From NCBI RefSeq assembly GCF_016741935.1, contig NZ_JAERRG010000034.1:19885-83884 (forward strand): a stretch of 64,000 nucleotides of DNA. Reading direction: 5' to 3'. Each line of letters starts with the position of its first letter. Position 1 is the first letter of the stretch. The position numbers and the translations under genes are program-made. The DNA comes from Streptomyces endocoffeicus. Its GTDB lineage: Bacteria > Actinomycetota > Actinomycetes > Streptomycetales > Streptomycetaceae. Positions 17,875-26,705 of the stretch are shown in pieces. The notes below the pieces were generated by a model. That model saw only the letters and a program-made list of their open reading frames with translations. It was not told the DNA's origin and ran no database searches.

Positions 17875-19262
17875 GGGCGGCTCCTCACGGAAGAGTCCTC
17901 GCCGAGGTCCCAGAACAGGCCCGCCATGATGCGCAGGCTCTCCCGCGCCACGGGGGCCAGCAGGTGCTCGTCCGGGGCGTGCTGGGCGCAGGCGGGGTAG
18001 GAGTGCGGGATCCAGAGGGTGCACAACCCGAGCTCGCCCGCGAAGGCGGCGTTGGGAATGCTGCCGCCGAGGTTCGGCAGCAGCGCGGGTTCGGTGCCGG
18101 TGGTGCGGCTGATCGAGCCGAGCGCCCAGCGCACCCAGGGGTCGTCCGGATCCGTCCGGGTCGGCGGCATGGTCGGGCCGACCTCGACGTCGACCATGGG
18201 AAACCCGTGTTCGTCCAGGTGGGTACGGAGGATGACGCCGAGCTTGTCGACTTCGGTGCCGACCACGGACCGGAGCTGGAGTTGCGCGTGTGCGCGGCCG
18301 GGAATGGCGTTGACCGGGTTGTCGGGGTTGCCGGCGGCGAGGGAGAGCACCTCGACGCTGTTCCAGCCGACGAGGCGCTCGGCCGGGGTGAGACCGGGTT
18401 CGCCCCAGCCGTCGTCGACGGTCGGATCGTCCGGTCCGCCGCCGACCGCGATGTCACGCAGGGCTTCCCGGACGTTCTCGGGGATCTCCCGCGGCCGGAG
18501 ACCGGGGACGAGGATGCGGCCCCGTGCGTCGACGATGCTGGCGAGCGCGCCCGCCAGCACGGTCGCCGGGTTGCGCAGCAGACCGCCCCAGTTGCCGGAG
18601 TGGTAGGAGCCCTCGCGCAGGTCGACCCGCAGGGTGAACGGGGTGGAGCCGCGTGAACCGAGGAACAGCGTCGGCTGTTCCGCGGCCACGCGCGGCCCGT
18701 CGGACGCGATCAACACGTCGGCGGCGAGCTCGTCCCGCAACTGGGCGCAGACCGTACGCAGGCCCGGCGAGCCGGACTCCTCCCCGGTCTCGACCAGCAC
18801 CTTGAGGTTGAAGCCGAGCCGGCCGCGCACGCAGAGCACTTGCTCGAGTGCCGCGAAGTTGATGGTGTGCTGGCCCTTGTTGTCGGCGGTGCCGCGGCCG
18901 TACCAGCGGTCGCCCTCGACCACGACCTGCCACGGATCGAGGCCGGTCCGCCACCGCTCCGGCTCGCCGAGGACGACGTCGCCGTGGCCGTAGACCAGCA
19001 CCGTGGGCATCTCATCGCCCTCGTGCCGGGTCGCCACGAGCAGCGGGTAGTCGCCGGCGGGGTTGTCGAGGACGCGCGCCTCGCAGCCCAGCCGGCCGGT
19101 GAGCGCAGGGGCCAGCTCCTCGGTGAGGTAGGAACGCAGCGCCCGTGCCCCGGCCCGGTCCTGGCTTTCGGTCGCGAACGCGACCCGGCGGCCGAGGTCG
19201 GCGAGGAATTCCCCGGAATCGTAGTATTCGGTGGCACGATCGATCACGGCAGCACGGGTCAT
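17871..19262 (-). CDS. M20 family metallopeptidase/amidase
   Basis: 463 residues from ATG 19262. The di-zinc motifs of the M20 (carboxypeptidase G2/DapE/aminoacylase) family are visible: LVYGHGDVVLGEPERW, YGRGTADNKGQHTINFAA, VETGEESGSPGLR with the catalytic Glu pair, and YPACAQHAPDEH near the end. Such enzymes cut amide bonds of dipeptides or N-acyl amino acids, including plant hormone conjugates in the ILR1 group. It is the first gene of the operon, overlapping the symporter by 4 bp, and divergent from the LysR gene. There is no signal peptide, so it acts in the cytosol. Confidence 0.9.
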   Translation of the reverse strand: MTRAAVIDRATEYYDSGEFLADLGRRVAFATESQDRAGARALRSYLTEELAPALTGRLGCEARVLDNPAGDYPLLVATRHEGDEMPTVLVYGHGDVVLGEPERWRTGLDPWQVVVEGDRWYGRGTADNKGQHTINFAALEQVLCVRGRLGFNLKVLVETGEESGSPGLRTVCAQLRDELAADVLIASDGPRVAAEQPTLFLGSRGSTPFTLRVDLREGSYHSGNWGGLLRNPATVLAGALASIVDARGRILVPGLRPREIPENVREALRDIAVGGGPDDPTVDDGWGEPGLTPAERLVGWNSVEVLSLAAGNPDNPVNAIPGRAHAQLQLRSVVGTEVDKLGVILRTHLDEHGFPMVDVEVGPTMPPTRTDPDDPWVRWALGSISRTTGTEPALLPNLGGSIPNAAFAGELGLCTLWIPHSYPACAQHAPDEHLLAPVARESLRIMAGLFWDLGEDSSVRSRP

Positions 19263-19278
19263 CGTTACCCTTAACATC

Positions 19279-19370
19279 GGAAACGTGCAATTTACAATGC
19301 ATCCGGCCGGTGCGCCGAGTTTACGGAGCGGCGATAGGACGGCGATAGAGGGAGCAATTGCACGTTTTCG
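19279..19370. promoter_or_regulatory. Spaced perfect palindrome in the LysR/M20 divergent promoter
   Basis: AAACGTGCAATT at 19281-19292 recurs exactly inverted as AATTGCACGTTT at 19356-19367. Extended arms agree in 14 of 15 bases. The 63-bp spacing and the position between the M20 start (19262) and LysR start (19465) fit recall and activation sites of a LysR regulator that bends DNA. This is an A+T-rich island in GC-rich surroundings. Confidence 0.65.
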
Positions 19371-19464
19371 AAAGGTGTATTGCCCTGGCGGCAACGGCTA
19401 CGGTCGGTCGCCTCCCCGTCACCGCCCTCGGTGGACGCGCTTCGCGCTGCAGTACATTCTCAGA

Positions 19465-20373
19465 ATGCATCTCCTGCCCACGTCGCTGCGCTACTTCCTC
19501 GAGGTCGCGCGCACCGGTTCGATCAGCGAGGCATCGGAGCACCTGCATGTGGCCACGTCGGCGATCAGTCGGCAGATCGCGAAGCTGGAGCAGGACGTCG
19601 GGGCGCCGCTGTTCGAGCGCCAGCCGCGGGGGATGGTGCTGTCTGAGGCGGGCGAGATTCTCACCGCCTACGCCCGGCGCAGCGCGCTCGAGGCCGAGCA
19701 GGTGCTCGCCGACGTGCACGGCGTCGAGGCCCTGCACCGCAGTACCGTCAAACTCGCGAGCTCCGAGGGGTTCGCGCGCGATTTCCTGCCGGCGGCTATC
19801 ACCGCATTTCGGGAAAAATATCCGGGGGTGCGGTTCCGACTGAATGTCACCGGCCCGACGGCGGCGACGCGGCAGGTAATAGACGGCACGGTGGACCTGG
19901 CCGTCACTTATAGCCTCGGACCGGAATGGGGAATCAAGGTCGAGTATTCGCAGCAGCAGCCGATCTACGCGCTGATGCCCGACGATCATCCGCTGGCGTA
20001 CCGGGAGTACGTCGAGCTCGCGGACCTGCTGGAGTACCCGCTCGCGCTGATGGACGAGGGAACCACGATCCGGCAACTCTTCGACGTCTGCGTCGCGTTG
20101 GAAGGGCTGAGCTTCGAGCCCGCGCTCGTCAGCAACTACTCGGGTGCGCTGCAGAGTTTCGCGCAGCTACGCGGTGGGGTCACCCTGGTCGGTCCGCTGA
20201 CGGTGCGGCGGCGGCTCGGTGCCGACCGCCTGGCGATCGTTCCCATCCACAACTCGGAACTGAGCCGCCGGAGCATGCAGATCCAATCGATGGCGCGGCG
20301 CGCGTTGCCCGCGGCGGTGCGGGCCTTCCTCGCGCACCTGATCGAGCAGATCGGTGATGACATTCTCATGTAG
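19465..20373 (+). CDS. LysR-type transcriptional regulator of the M20-symporter-acdS operon
   Basis: 302 residues from ATG 19465. The winged helix is typical (LLPTSLRYFLEVARTGSISE, ASEHLHVATSAISRQIAKLE, DVGAPLFERQPRGMVLSEAG), followed by a substrate-binding domain with FREKYPGVRFRLNVTGPT. It is divergent from the operon and the perfect palindrome pair lies between them, so regulation of the operon and of itself is the obvious role. In many proteobacteria acdS is instead controlled by an Lrp-type AcdR. The open frame upstream of 19465 covers the promoter and is not coding. Confidence 0.88.
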   Translation: MHLLPTSLRYFLEVARTGSISEASEHLHVATSAISRQIAKLEQDVGAPLFERQPRGMVLSEAGEILTAYARRSALEAEQVLADVHGVEALHRSTVKLASSEGFARDFLPAAITAFREKYPGVRFRLNVTGPTAATRQVIDGTVDLAVTYSLGPEWGIKVEYSQQQPIYALMPDDHPLAYREYVELADLLEYPLALMDEGTTIRQLFDVCVALEGLSFEPALVSNYSGALQSFAQLRGGVTLVGPLTVRRRLGADRLAIVPIHNSELSRRSMQIQSMARRALPAAVRAFLAHLIEQIGDDILM

Positions 20374-20432
20374 GCAGATCCTCGGCGGCGACCCAGGCCG
20401 ATTGGCGATACGCGGTCCTGGAGGACGCTGGT

Positions 20433-20450
20433 CCCGTGTGCCATCACGGG
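20433..20450. terminator. Hairpin between convergent LysR and MerR-HEAT genes
   Basis: CCCGTG and CACGGG form a perfect six-base stem with a six-base loop, 60 bp after the LysR stop and 113 bp after the MerR-HEAT stop on the other strand. It could end transcription from both sides. No other feature is seen in 20374-20562. Confidence 0.35.
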
Positions 20451-20562
20451 TCTCGTTAAGGTGTTCTCGAGGGGAGGGGCTTGGTGGGTACCGTGGAGAT
20501 GAGCCGGGCTGAGGCGGTCGCGCTCGTGCGGCGGATCCCACGCAAGCGGGACCAGGGGAGAT

Positions 20563-21567
20563 TCACCGTCGTGCGTCGCGCAGCTTGAGGATGTATGTCG
20601 CGGTGAGCGCAACGGCACGGTCTTCGTCATGTGACAGATCCGCGAGGGCACGTGACGTCCGGATCCCCGGGATGTCCGCGAGCGCCTGTGTCAGCCATCG
20701 ACGTGCAGACGCTCCAAGGGTGCCTCGGGAGAGGCGGTCGAGGAGCCCAGTGGCGATCTGATCCGCCAACTCGGGATCACTCGCCAGGGTGCTCAGTGCA
20801 TCTGCCGCGTCGGCGTCGTTCCTCTCCTCGACGATCATGTCGAGGAGCGTCGGGACCGCGTCGGCTGCGCCACGTGCCCCGAGTGCCAGAGCCGCGTACC
20901 CGCGGACCGCGATGTCGGCGTGTGTGAGGGCGTCCCGCAGCAGTGCGGTCGCCTCACCGTTCGGAATCTCGGCGATGGACTGGACGGCACGTTTCCGCAC
21001 CTCGGCCGCAGATGAGCCGAGGCCCTCCGCCAACAGTGCCGGCCCGTCCTCGCCCGATTGTGCCAGCGCCCAACGAAGGGCCCCGGCGACGTTCGGGTCC
21101 GACTCGTACAGCACGGCCCCGGCCAGTGCTTCCACCGGCACGGGAACCTCCACCGCGGACAGGGCCGCACGCTGCCGCGCCCCCGCGCTCTTCGACCCCA
21201 ACGCCTGGAGGAGCGCGACGATCTGGAGGACCTCCTCCCAGCCCGCGGGTTGCGCGGCACCGATCCGACGGAGTCGCGTGAACAGCTCCGTCTCCGCCGC
21301 GATGCGGTCTCGCGTCTGGCGGATGAGGTCGTCGACGAGCTCCGCGGGCGCAAAGCCGGGGTCATCGAGCGCGCGCCTGACGTCGCGCAGCGACAGCCCC
21401 AATGACCGCAGGCTCTCGATGTGGAAGATTCGCCGGATGTCCTCGCCGGAGTATTCCCGATAGCCCGGGTCGGTACGACCCGTCGGCCGCACCAGGCCGA
21501 GCGATTCGTAATGTCTGAGCATGCGGGGGCTGACCCCGGACCGTCGCGCGACATCACCGATCAACAC
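20563..21567 (-). CDS. MerR-family regulator with C-terminal HEAT repeats
   Basis: 334 residues. The first 70 are a MerR winged helix (MLIGDVARRSGVSPRMLRHY, ESLGLVRPTGRTDPGYREYS), followed by the usual coiled linker (LSLRDVRRALDD). From about 150 on, it has helical HEAT/armadillo-like repeats, seen as recurring units such as GSSAAEVRKRAVQSIAEIPN and HADIAVRGYAALALGARGAA, instead of a small-ligand domain. It may sense a protein partner. It starts 3 bp after the stop of the HEAT protein gene, so the two are cotranscribed from the MerR-like box at 22269. Confidence 0.85.
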   Translation of the reverse strand: MLIGDVARRSGVSPRMLRHYESLGLVRPTGRTDPGYREYSGEDIRRIFHIESLRSLGLSLRDVRRALDDPGFAPAELVDDLIRQTRDRIAAETELFTRLRRIGAAQPAGWEEVLQIVALLQALGSKSAGARQRAALSAVEVPVPVEALAGAVLYESDPNVAGALRWALAQSGEDGPALLAEGLGSSAAEVRKRAVQSIAEIPNGEATALLRDALTHADIAVRGYAALALGARGAADAVPTLLDMIVEERNDADAADALSTLASDPELADQIATGLLDRLSRGTLGASARRWLTQALADIPGIRTSRALADLSHDEDRAVALTATYILKLRDARR

Positions 21568-21570
21568 TGC

Positions 21571-22242
21571 CTACCGCCCCTCCTGGCCGCTCCCGCCGAG
21601 GGCTACGACGCGCTTCGCCTCCTCGATCGCGAACTCGAATCCGGTATCCGGGTCGCGCCACAGCCGCTCCGTGGCGAGTGCGTGCGCGCACACACGAGGG
21701 TCGGGGTCCTTCGTCGCGGCACTCAGTGCCGGCGACATCCCCTCCCCCAGCGCGATCAGCGCCCGGCTGAGGCTCAGCTGCGTCTCGCGTTCGCCGCGCC
21801 CGAGCTGTGTCGCCAACGCTACGGCCGACTCGTGCTCCTCGCCTTCGGGCACGAGAACGACCGCTGCCCGCCAGGCGCTCCGGGCCACCTCGTCGTCGGC
21901 GTCGGACAGCAGCGCCGGTGTGATCGCCGGCCACGCCCGCCGATCCCCGATCTTGGACAGCGTGTGCAACGCCTGGCTCCGTGCCTGCGCACGCTCCGAG
22001 CGGACTTCGTCGAGCAGCACCGGGAGTGTCATCGATGCCGCGTGGCGGGTGAGTGCCCACGTCAGCATGTCGCGCACGTAGAACTCGGGTTCGATCGCGC
22101 ATCGCTCCATGAGCTTGCCGATGAACCCCGGATCCGGGGTCGTGCCGACCGCCAGCGCTGCCTGCAGCCGGACCGATGAGCTGCCGTTCTCCAGCGCACG
22201 GAGAACTCGCATCGTGTTCGTGTCCTCGCTCGGCACGGTCAT
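21571..22242 (-). CDS. HEAT-repeat protein, partner of the MerR-HEAT regulator
   Basis: 223 residues from ATG 22242, ten bases behind GAGGAGG. The whole sequence is HEAT-like alpha-helical repeats: GSSSVRLQAALAVGTTPDPG, EFYVRDMLTWALTRHAASMT, ARSQALHTLSKIGDRRAW and DDEVARSAWRAAVVLV. There is no catalytic motif, signal or membrane segment. It is the first gene of a two-gene operon whose second gene has the same repeat type fused to a MerR DNA-binding domain, which suggests the two scaffolds pair. Function unknown. Confidence 0.82.
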   Translation of the reverse strand: MTVPSEDTNTMRVLRALENGSSSVRLQAALAVGTTPDPGFIGKLMERCAIEPEFYVRDMLTWALTRHAASMTLPVLLDEVRSERAQARSQALHTLSKIGDRRAWPAITPALLSDADDEVARSAWRAAVVLVPEGEEHESAVALATQLGRGERETQLSLSRALIALGEGMSPALSAATKDPDPRVCAHALATERLWRDPDTGFEFAIEEAKRVVALGGSGQEGR

Positions 22243-22268
22243 GGGGACCACCTCCTCGAAGCAGTGAA

Positions 22269-22291
22269 GACCTTGTCACTGTGTCAAGGTC
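22269..22291 (-). promoter_or_regulatory. MerR-type palindromic promoter box of the HEAT operon
   Basis: An 11-1-11 palindrome whose arms GACCTTGTCAC and GTGTCAAGGTC match in 10 of 11 positions lies 27 bp upstream of the HEAT start. Read on the minus strand it gives TTGACC and TTGACA elements inside the dyad, as in promoters twisted open by MerR proteins. Autoregulation by the second gene is inferred. Confidence 0.6.
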
Positions 22292-22365
22292 AAGCGGAGG
22301 CGGGCCGAGGGATGGCCGGTCATCCTCGGCCCACCGGTACGCCCCCTTGACTCAACCCTCACTCC

Positions 22366-23277
22366 TCACTCGGTCGAGAGCAGAGTGGCGGGGACCGCGG
22401 CCCGCAGCGCCGCGGCGGTGGCGGCGACGGCCGGGTGCGCGCGGGCTCCGCGTCGGAACGCGACTCTGGTGTGCCGGTGAATCGGCACCCGTGTGAGCCG
22501 GACGACGCCGGGTGGGTCGGCTGCGCCGAGCTGCGGCACCAGGGCGACGCCTTGACCGGCCCCCACGAGGGCGAGCACGGTGGCGAAGTCGTCCACCTCG
22601 TGGCGTACCCGAGGCGTGAACCCGGCGGCGTGGCAGGCCTGGAGGGTCATCGTGTTGCACAGTGTTCCCGGGGTCGCGGTGATCCAGGCCGCGTCCTTGC
22701 AGCCACTGATCGTCGGCCCTTCCGCCCCCTCGGTCCGCGGCGTCGAGGCGGTGGTCGCGAGGTACATAGCCTCCACGCACAGCGGTTCGGTGGCCAGTCC
22801 GGGTTCGGCCGGGCAGGGCACGAAGTCGTAGTCGTGGATCAGCGCGACGTCCAGTTCGCCGGCGCGCAGTGCGTCGCCGACGGCCGCCGGGTCGACCTCG
22901 CGGACCATGGGCTCCAGACCCGGGTGCCGTCCGACGAGTTCGGTCAGAGCCGCGGGGACGAGGGCGCGGGTGGCGGTGGGAAAGACGCCGATGCGCAGTG
23001 GTCCCGCCGGGCCCTGGCGGGCGGCGGCGAGGTCGGCCGCGGCCCGTTCCAGCCGTTCGAGTACCGCTTCGGTGTGGTCCACCAGGTGATGCCCGGCGGG
23101 AGTCAGGACCACGCGCCGCCCGGTGCGTTCCAACAGCGGTACGCCCGCCTCGCGTTCCAGGGCGCTCAGCTGCTGGGAGACCGCGGAGGGGGTGAAGGCG
23201 AGCGCGTCGGCGACAGCGACGATGGTGCCGCGCAGAGCGAGTTCCCGCAGCAGGCGCAGGCGACGGACATCAAGCAT
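22366..23277 (-). CDS. LysR-type transcriptional regulator
   Basis: 303 residues. The helix-turn-helix reads LRLLRELALRGTIVAVADAL, AFTPSAVSQQLSALEREAGV and ends with LTPAGHHLVDHTEAVLERLE. The effector domain contains LRIGVFPTATRALVPAALTE and VALVGAGQGVALVPQLGAAD, as in ArgP/CynR-like actinobacterial regulators. It is divergent from the DapA-family gene at 23350 with a 72-bp gap and probably controls it. Start at 23277 (ATG) fits the family exactly. Confidence 0.88.
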   Translation of the reverse strand: MLDVRRLRLLRELALRGTIVAVADALAFTPSAVSQQLSALEREAGVPLLERTGRRVVLTPAGHHLVDHTEAVLERLERAAADLAAARQGPAGPLRIGVFPTATRALVPAALTELVGRHPGLEPMVREVDPAAVGDALRAGELDVALIHDYDFVPCPAEPGLATEPLCVEAMYLATTASTPRTEGAEGPTISGCKDAAWITATPGTLCNTMTLQACHAAGFTPRVRHEVDDFATVLALVGAGQGVALVPQLGAADPPGVVRLTRVPIHRHTRVAFRRGARAHPAVAATAAALRAAVPATLLSTE

Positions 23278-23349
23278 CAGGTGAGCTTACGCTCGCCGTC
23301 GGAAATGCGAACTGGACCTGCACGATGGGGTCAGGCCAGTCTCGTCGGC

Positions 23350-24246
23350 ATGATGCCTCACACTCCCCTGGACGGGATCCACGTACCGCTCATCACACCG
23401 TTCACCGCCGACGGGCGGATCGCCAAGACTGCCCTGGAACGGCTCGCGCACTCCATGCTCGACGCGGGCTCGGCGGGACTGGTGGCGCTCGGAACGACCG
23501 GCGAACCAGCGACCTTGACGCCCCAGGAGAAGACCGCGGTCATCGACGTGTGCGCCCGAGTCTGCCGGGAGCGCCGGGCGGCGCTGACCGTCGGGGCCGG
23601 GAGCAACGCCACACTGCACAGCACAACCGCCCTGGCGGAGCTTTCCCGGTGGCCCGAGGTGACCGGCGCGCTGGTACCCGTCCCCTACTTCACCCGGCCG
23701 TCGCCGGAGGGTGTCCTGGCACACTTCGCCGAGCTGGCCGCCGGTAGCCCGGTTCCGCTGATCGTCTATCACATCCCGTATCGCACCGGACGGCCCCTCG
23801 ATGCCCGGGCCCTGCGGGAATTGGGGCGGCTGCCCGGGGTCGCCGGGGTCAAGTACGCAACCGGCGGAATCGACCAGACAGCGGTCCAGCTGCTCGGCGG
23901 CCTGCCCGCAGACTTCGCGGTACTGGCGGGGGACGACGTGTTCGTCTCGCCGCTGCTGGCCCTCGGTGCGGCAGGCGGCATCCTGGCGTCGGCGCACCTG
24001 GCCCCGGAGCGGTTCGTGGACCTGGCCACCGCCTGGCGCAACGGGGACCTCATGCGGGCCCGGGAGCTGGGGCACGCCCTGGCGGCACTGTCGACGGCCG
24101 CGTTCGCCGAACCCAACCCAACAGTGATCAAGGGGGTGTTGCACGCCCAGGGCCGGATCCCCGCACCGGATGTGCGGCTGCCGCTGCTGCCCGCCGAGCC
24201 CACCTCTGTGGATGCGGCCCTCAAGTGCCTCGCCGACGTGGGCTGA
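23350..24246 (+). CDS. DapA/NanA-family aldolase (dihydrodipicolinate synthase-like)
   Basis: 298 residues forming a TIM barrel of the class I pyruvate aldolase family. Seen: HVPLITPFTADGRI, LGTTGEPATLTPQEK (the GTTGE motif), VPYFTRPSPEGVLAHF, IVYHIPYRTG with the catalytic Tyr, and GVAGVKYATGG with the Schiff-base Lys. A lone copy beside a LysR gene is more likely catabolic (4-hydroxy-2-oxo acid, sugar-acid or sialate-type lyase) than the lysine-pathway enzyme, but the substrate cannot be read. Start is ATG 23350 or the next ATG at 23353. The upstream open frame is antisense to LysR. Confidence 0.88.
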   Translation: MMPHTPLDGIHVPLITPFTADGRIAKTALERLAHSMLDAGSAGLVALGTTGEPATLTPQEKTAVIDVCARVCRERRAALTVGAGSNATLHSTTALAELSRWPEVTGALVPVPYFTRPSPEGVLAHFAELAAGSPVPLIVYHIPYRTGRPLDARALRELGRLPGVAGVKYATGGIDQTAVQLLGGLPADFAVLAGDDVFVSPLLALGAAGGILASAHLAPERFVDLATAWRNGDLMRARELGHALAALSTAAFAEPNPTVIKGVLHAQGRIPAPDVRLPLLPAEPTSVDAALKCLADVG

Positions 24247-24439
24247 CGGTGTTGCAGCCCCCAGCGCTTGGATCGACCAGGTAGGGTGCGGCCAGCGTCC
24301 CAGCGGTCAGTCCGAGAGCGGAGGCCAGGCGGGTCAGCAGTAAGTACCGCGCCAGCAGGGCGGCGGTGACGGTGGCGGTCCGGCGCCCACGGCCTTGAGC
24401 AGGGTGTGCGACTGGAACCGACACGCTGTACCGATCGTC

Positions 24440-24799
24440 ATGCAGAGCATGCCTTCTGTTCTCATTCTTGGTTTCGACCCTCACAAGGTGCCCGGTATGG
24501 ACGGGGACGCTATGCGCGCGGTCCTGGACGAGGAACTGGCCCGCTTTGGCGACCATGCCATCGACGCTTCCATGACGCTGATCGCGCCGGACGAGTCAGC
24601 CGAGTCCACGGTGGTCGCGGCGCTTTCCGCACGAGACTGGGACGTCGTCGTCATCGGGGGCGGGATACGCAAGCCCGAACCCCTTGTGACGTTCTTCGAG
24701 CAGGTCGTGAACCTGGTCCGGCGGCATGCACCAGGGGCCTCGATCGCGTTCAACACCAGCGGCGGCGACAGCGTCGAGGCGGCCAGACGGTGGCTGTAA
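24440..24799 (+). CDS. Conserved hypothetical protein
   Basis: 119 residues from ATG 24440 (or 24449). The sequence alternates beta strands and helices (PSVLILGFDPHKVPGMDG, ASMTLIAPDESAESTVVAAL, WDVVVIGGGIRKPEPLVTFF, ASIAFNTSGGDSVEAARRWL) like a small Rossmann-type or receiver-like fold, without a known catalytic motif. I recall similar stand-alone actinobacterial proteins of unknown function. The preceding 24247-24439 shows no gene, apart from a hydrophobic minus-strand scrap. Confidence 0.65.
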   Translation: MQSMPSVLILGFDPHKVPGMDGDAMRAVLDEELARFGDHAIDASMTLIAPDESAESTVVAALSARDWDVVVIGGGIRKPEPLVTFFEQVVNLVRRHAPGASIAFNTSGGDSVEAARRWL

Positions 24800-24997
24800 A
24801 GCCCAGCCCTGGTACTGAACCGCCCTGGGCGCCTCAAGTGACGGACACTTAGGGCTCCTGACAAAAGTGGTGGACTTGACCTGGTCAGAGGTCGGTGTCG
24901 CGCACGAGGCCACCGGGTATCGGGACGCAGTCAGCCGCGTAATCGCACGCGAGAAACCCGGCGACGTTGGCGATCATCCCCGGGATACTGATCGCCC

Positions 24998-25737
24998 ATG
25001 GATGAGGTCAAAGTCGTTGTCGCCCATTCCGAGCGCGCGACCCTGCGCGTCGGCGACGTGTTCCTGAAGCCGATCAAGCACGCATCGACGTCGAGGTCGA
25101 GGCGATGTCCCTCGCGCCGGTCCCGACCCCGGAGGTCCTGTGGCGCAAGCCGCCCGTGCTCGCGATCGCCGCACTCCCGGGGACGACGCTTGGGCGCCTC
25201 GGCGGGCCGTCGACCGGGGCGTCGGCGGCGTGGGCCGCGGCGGGCGCCGCCATCCGGAAGCTGCACGCCGCGCCGCTGCCGCCCCGGCCCGGCCGGGCCG
25301 GCCGGAGCATTGTCGCGCTGGCGGCGGAACTCGACGAGGAGTGCGAGTTGCTCGTGACGAACGGCCTCCTGCCCGCCGACCTGGTCACCCGCAACCGCCA
25401 GGTCGCCGAGGCCGCGCTCCAGCCGTGGACTCCGGCATTCACGCACGGCGACCTGCAGATCGCGCACGTCTTCGTCGACGGCGACGAGGTCACCGGCATC
25501 ATCGACTGGTCCGAGGCGGGCCAGGGTGATGCCCTGTACGACCTCGCCACCTTCACGCTCGGACACGAGGAGCACCTCGGCGACGTCATCGCCGGCTATG
25601 GCACCGACATCGACCTCGACGTGATCCGCGCGTGGTGGTCATTGCGAAGCCTGCTGGGGGTTCGCTGGCTGGTCGAGCATGGCTTTGACCCGTTCGCGCC
25701 GGGCTGTGAAGTCGACGTGCTGAGATCCCGGATGTGA
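24998..25737 (+). pseudogene. Aminoglycoside phosphotransferase-family protein, frameshifted
   Basis: The N-terminus (MDEVKVVVAHSERATLRVGD, VFLK) starts at ATG 24998. A one-base deletion near 25072 moves the rest (DQARIDVEVEAMSLAPVPTP onward) to another frame that stays open to 25737. The kinase-like Brenner segment is FTHGDLQIAHVFVDGDEVTG then IIDWSEAG; the usual Asn after HGDxxxx is His here. Such proteins phosphorylate aminoglycosides or other small molecules. Reinitiation at 25105 could give a product without its N-lobe start. Confidence 0.7.
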
Positions 25738-25741
25738 GGCT

Positions 25742-26592
25742 GCGGGCCCGACTGCTACGAATGCGTGTCGACGCATCGACGCGTGGTGGATGTCGTCGCG
25801 GATCTCCCAGCGGATACGCAGGCGGCGGAACCAGTGCAGCAGCACGATCGCTCCTTCCACGACCCAGCGGTACACGCCCAGGCCGGAGCCGTGCCCGGTG
25901 CCGCGCCGGGCGAGGTGCGGGGTGATCTCGAACCGGCGGACCTTGTCCCGGTAGACCTCGTGGTCATAGCCGCGGTCGGGCTACAGATCCCTGGGGCGGC
26001 GCAGTGGCTGGCCGCGCTTGCCGCGGATGTGCGGGACGGCCCGGATCAGCGGGATCAGTTGGGTGACGTCGTTGCGGTTGCCGCCGGTGGTGATTGCCGA
26101 GAGCGGGATGCCGTGCGCCTTGACGATCAGGTGGTGCTAGCTGTCGGCCTTGCCCCGGTCCACCGGGGACGGACCGGTGGCCGGCCCGCCCTTCATCGCG
26201 CGGATGTGGCTGGAGTCGACCGCTGCACGGGAGAAGTCCAGCAGGTCTGCGGCCCGCAGCTCGGACAGCAGCAGCTCGTGCAGGCGCTGCCAGACCCCGG
26301 CCTCGTTCCAGTCCTGCAGCCGTCGCCAACAGGTCATCCCCGAGCCGAAGCCCAGCTCCTGGGGCAGAAACTCCCAGCGGATCCCGGTGTACAGAACGAA
26401 CAGGATCCCGCACAGCACCCTGCGACTATCCAGACGCTTACGATCTGGACGCCGCGGATTACGCGGGATGACCGGCAGCAGCGACTCGATCCGCGCCCAC
26501 AACTCGTCATCGATCTCCCACGGTCTGGCAGCGGTCTTCCTCGTCTCGACTGGCTCGCACCCCCTTCGGCCAGCATCAGCCAGAACTGACAC
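25742..26592 (-). mobile_element. IS5-family transposase relic with two internal stops
   Basis: One minus-strand frame carries an almost complete IS5-type transposase: PWEIDDELWARIESLLPVIP, GIRWEFLPQELGFGSGMTCW, AAVDSSHIRAMKGG (first Asp), HHLIVKAHGIPLSAITTGGN (second Asp replaced), RGYDHEVYRDKVRRFEI and WVVEGAIVLLHWFRRLRIRW (Glu region). Stops interrupt it at about 26137 and 25985, and the extreme C-terminus has drifted. Terminal repeats were not found. It is inactive. Confidence 0.8.
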
Positions 26593-26705
26593 ACCGTCAT
26601 TCCCGGAGATCCAGAAACCTCCTTTCGTCAGGAGTCGTTAGGCCGTGTCCTATGTGGTGAGGCGGACGTTGACCCGGTACGGGGCGGGGAACATGGAGCT
26701 GGATC

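Noticed and set aside
22435..23349. N-terminal extension of the DapA-family protein
   Set aside because: It is antisense to the LysR gene; the aldolase family begins at the ATG near 23350.
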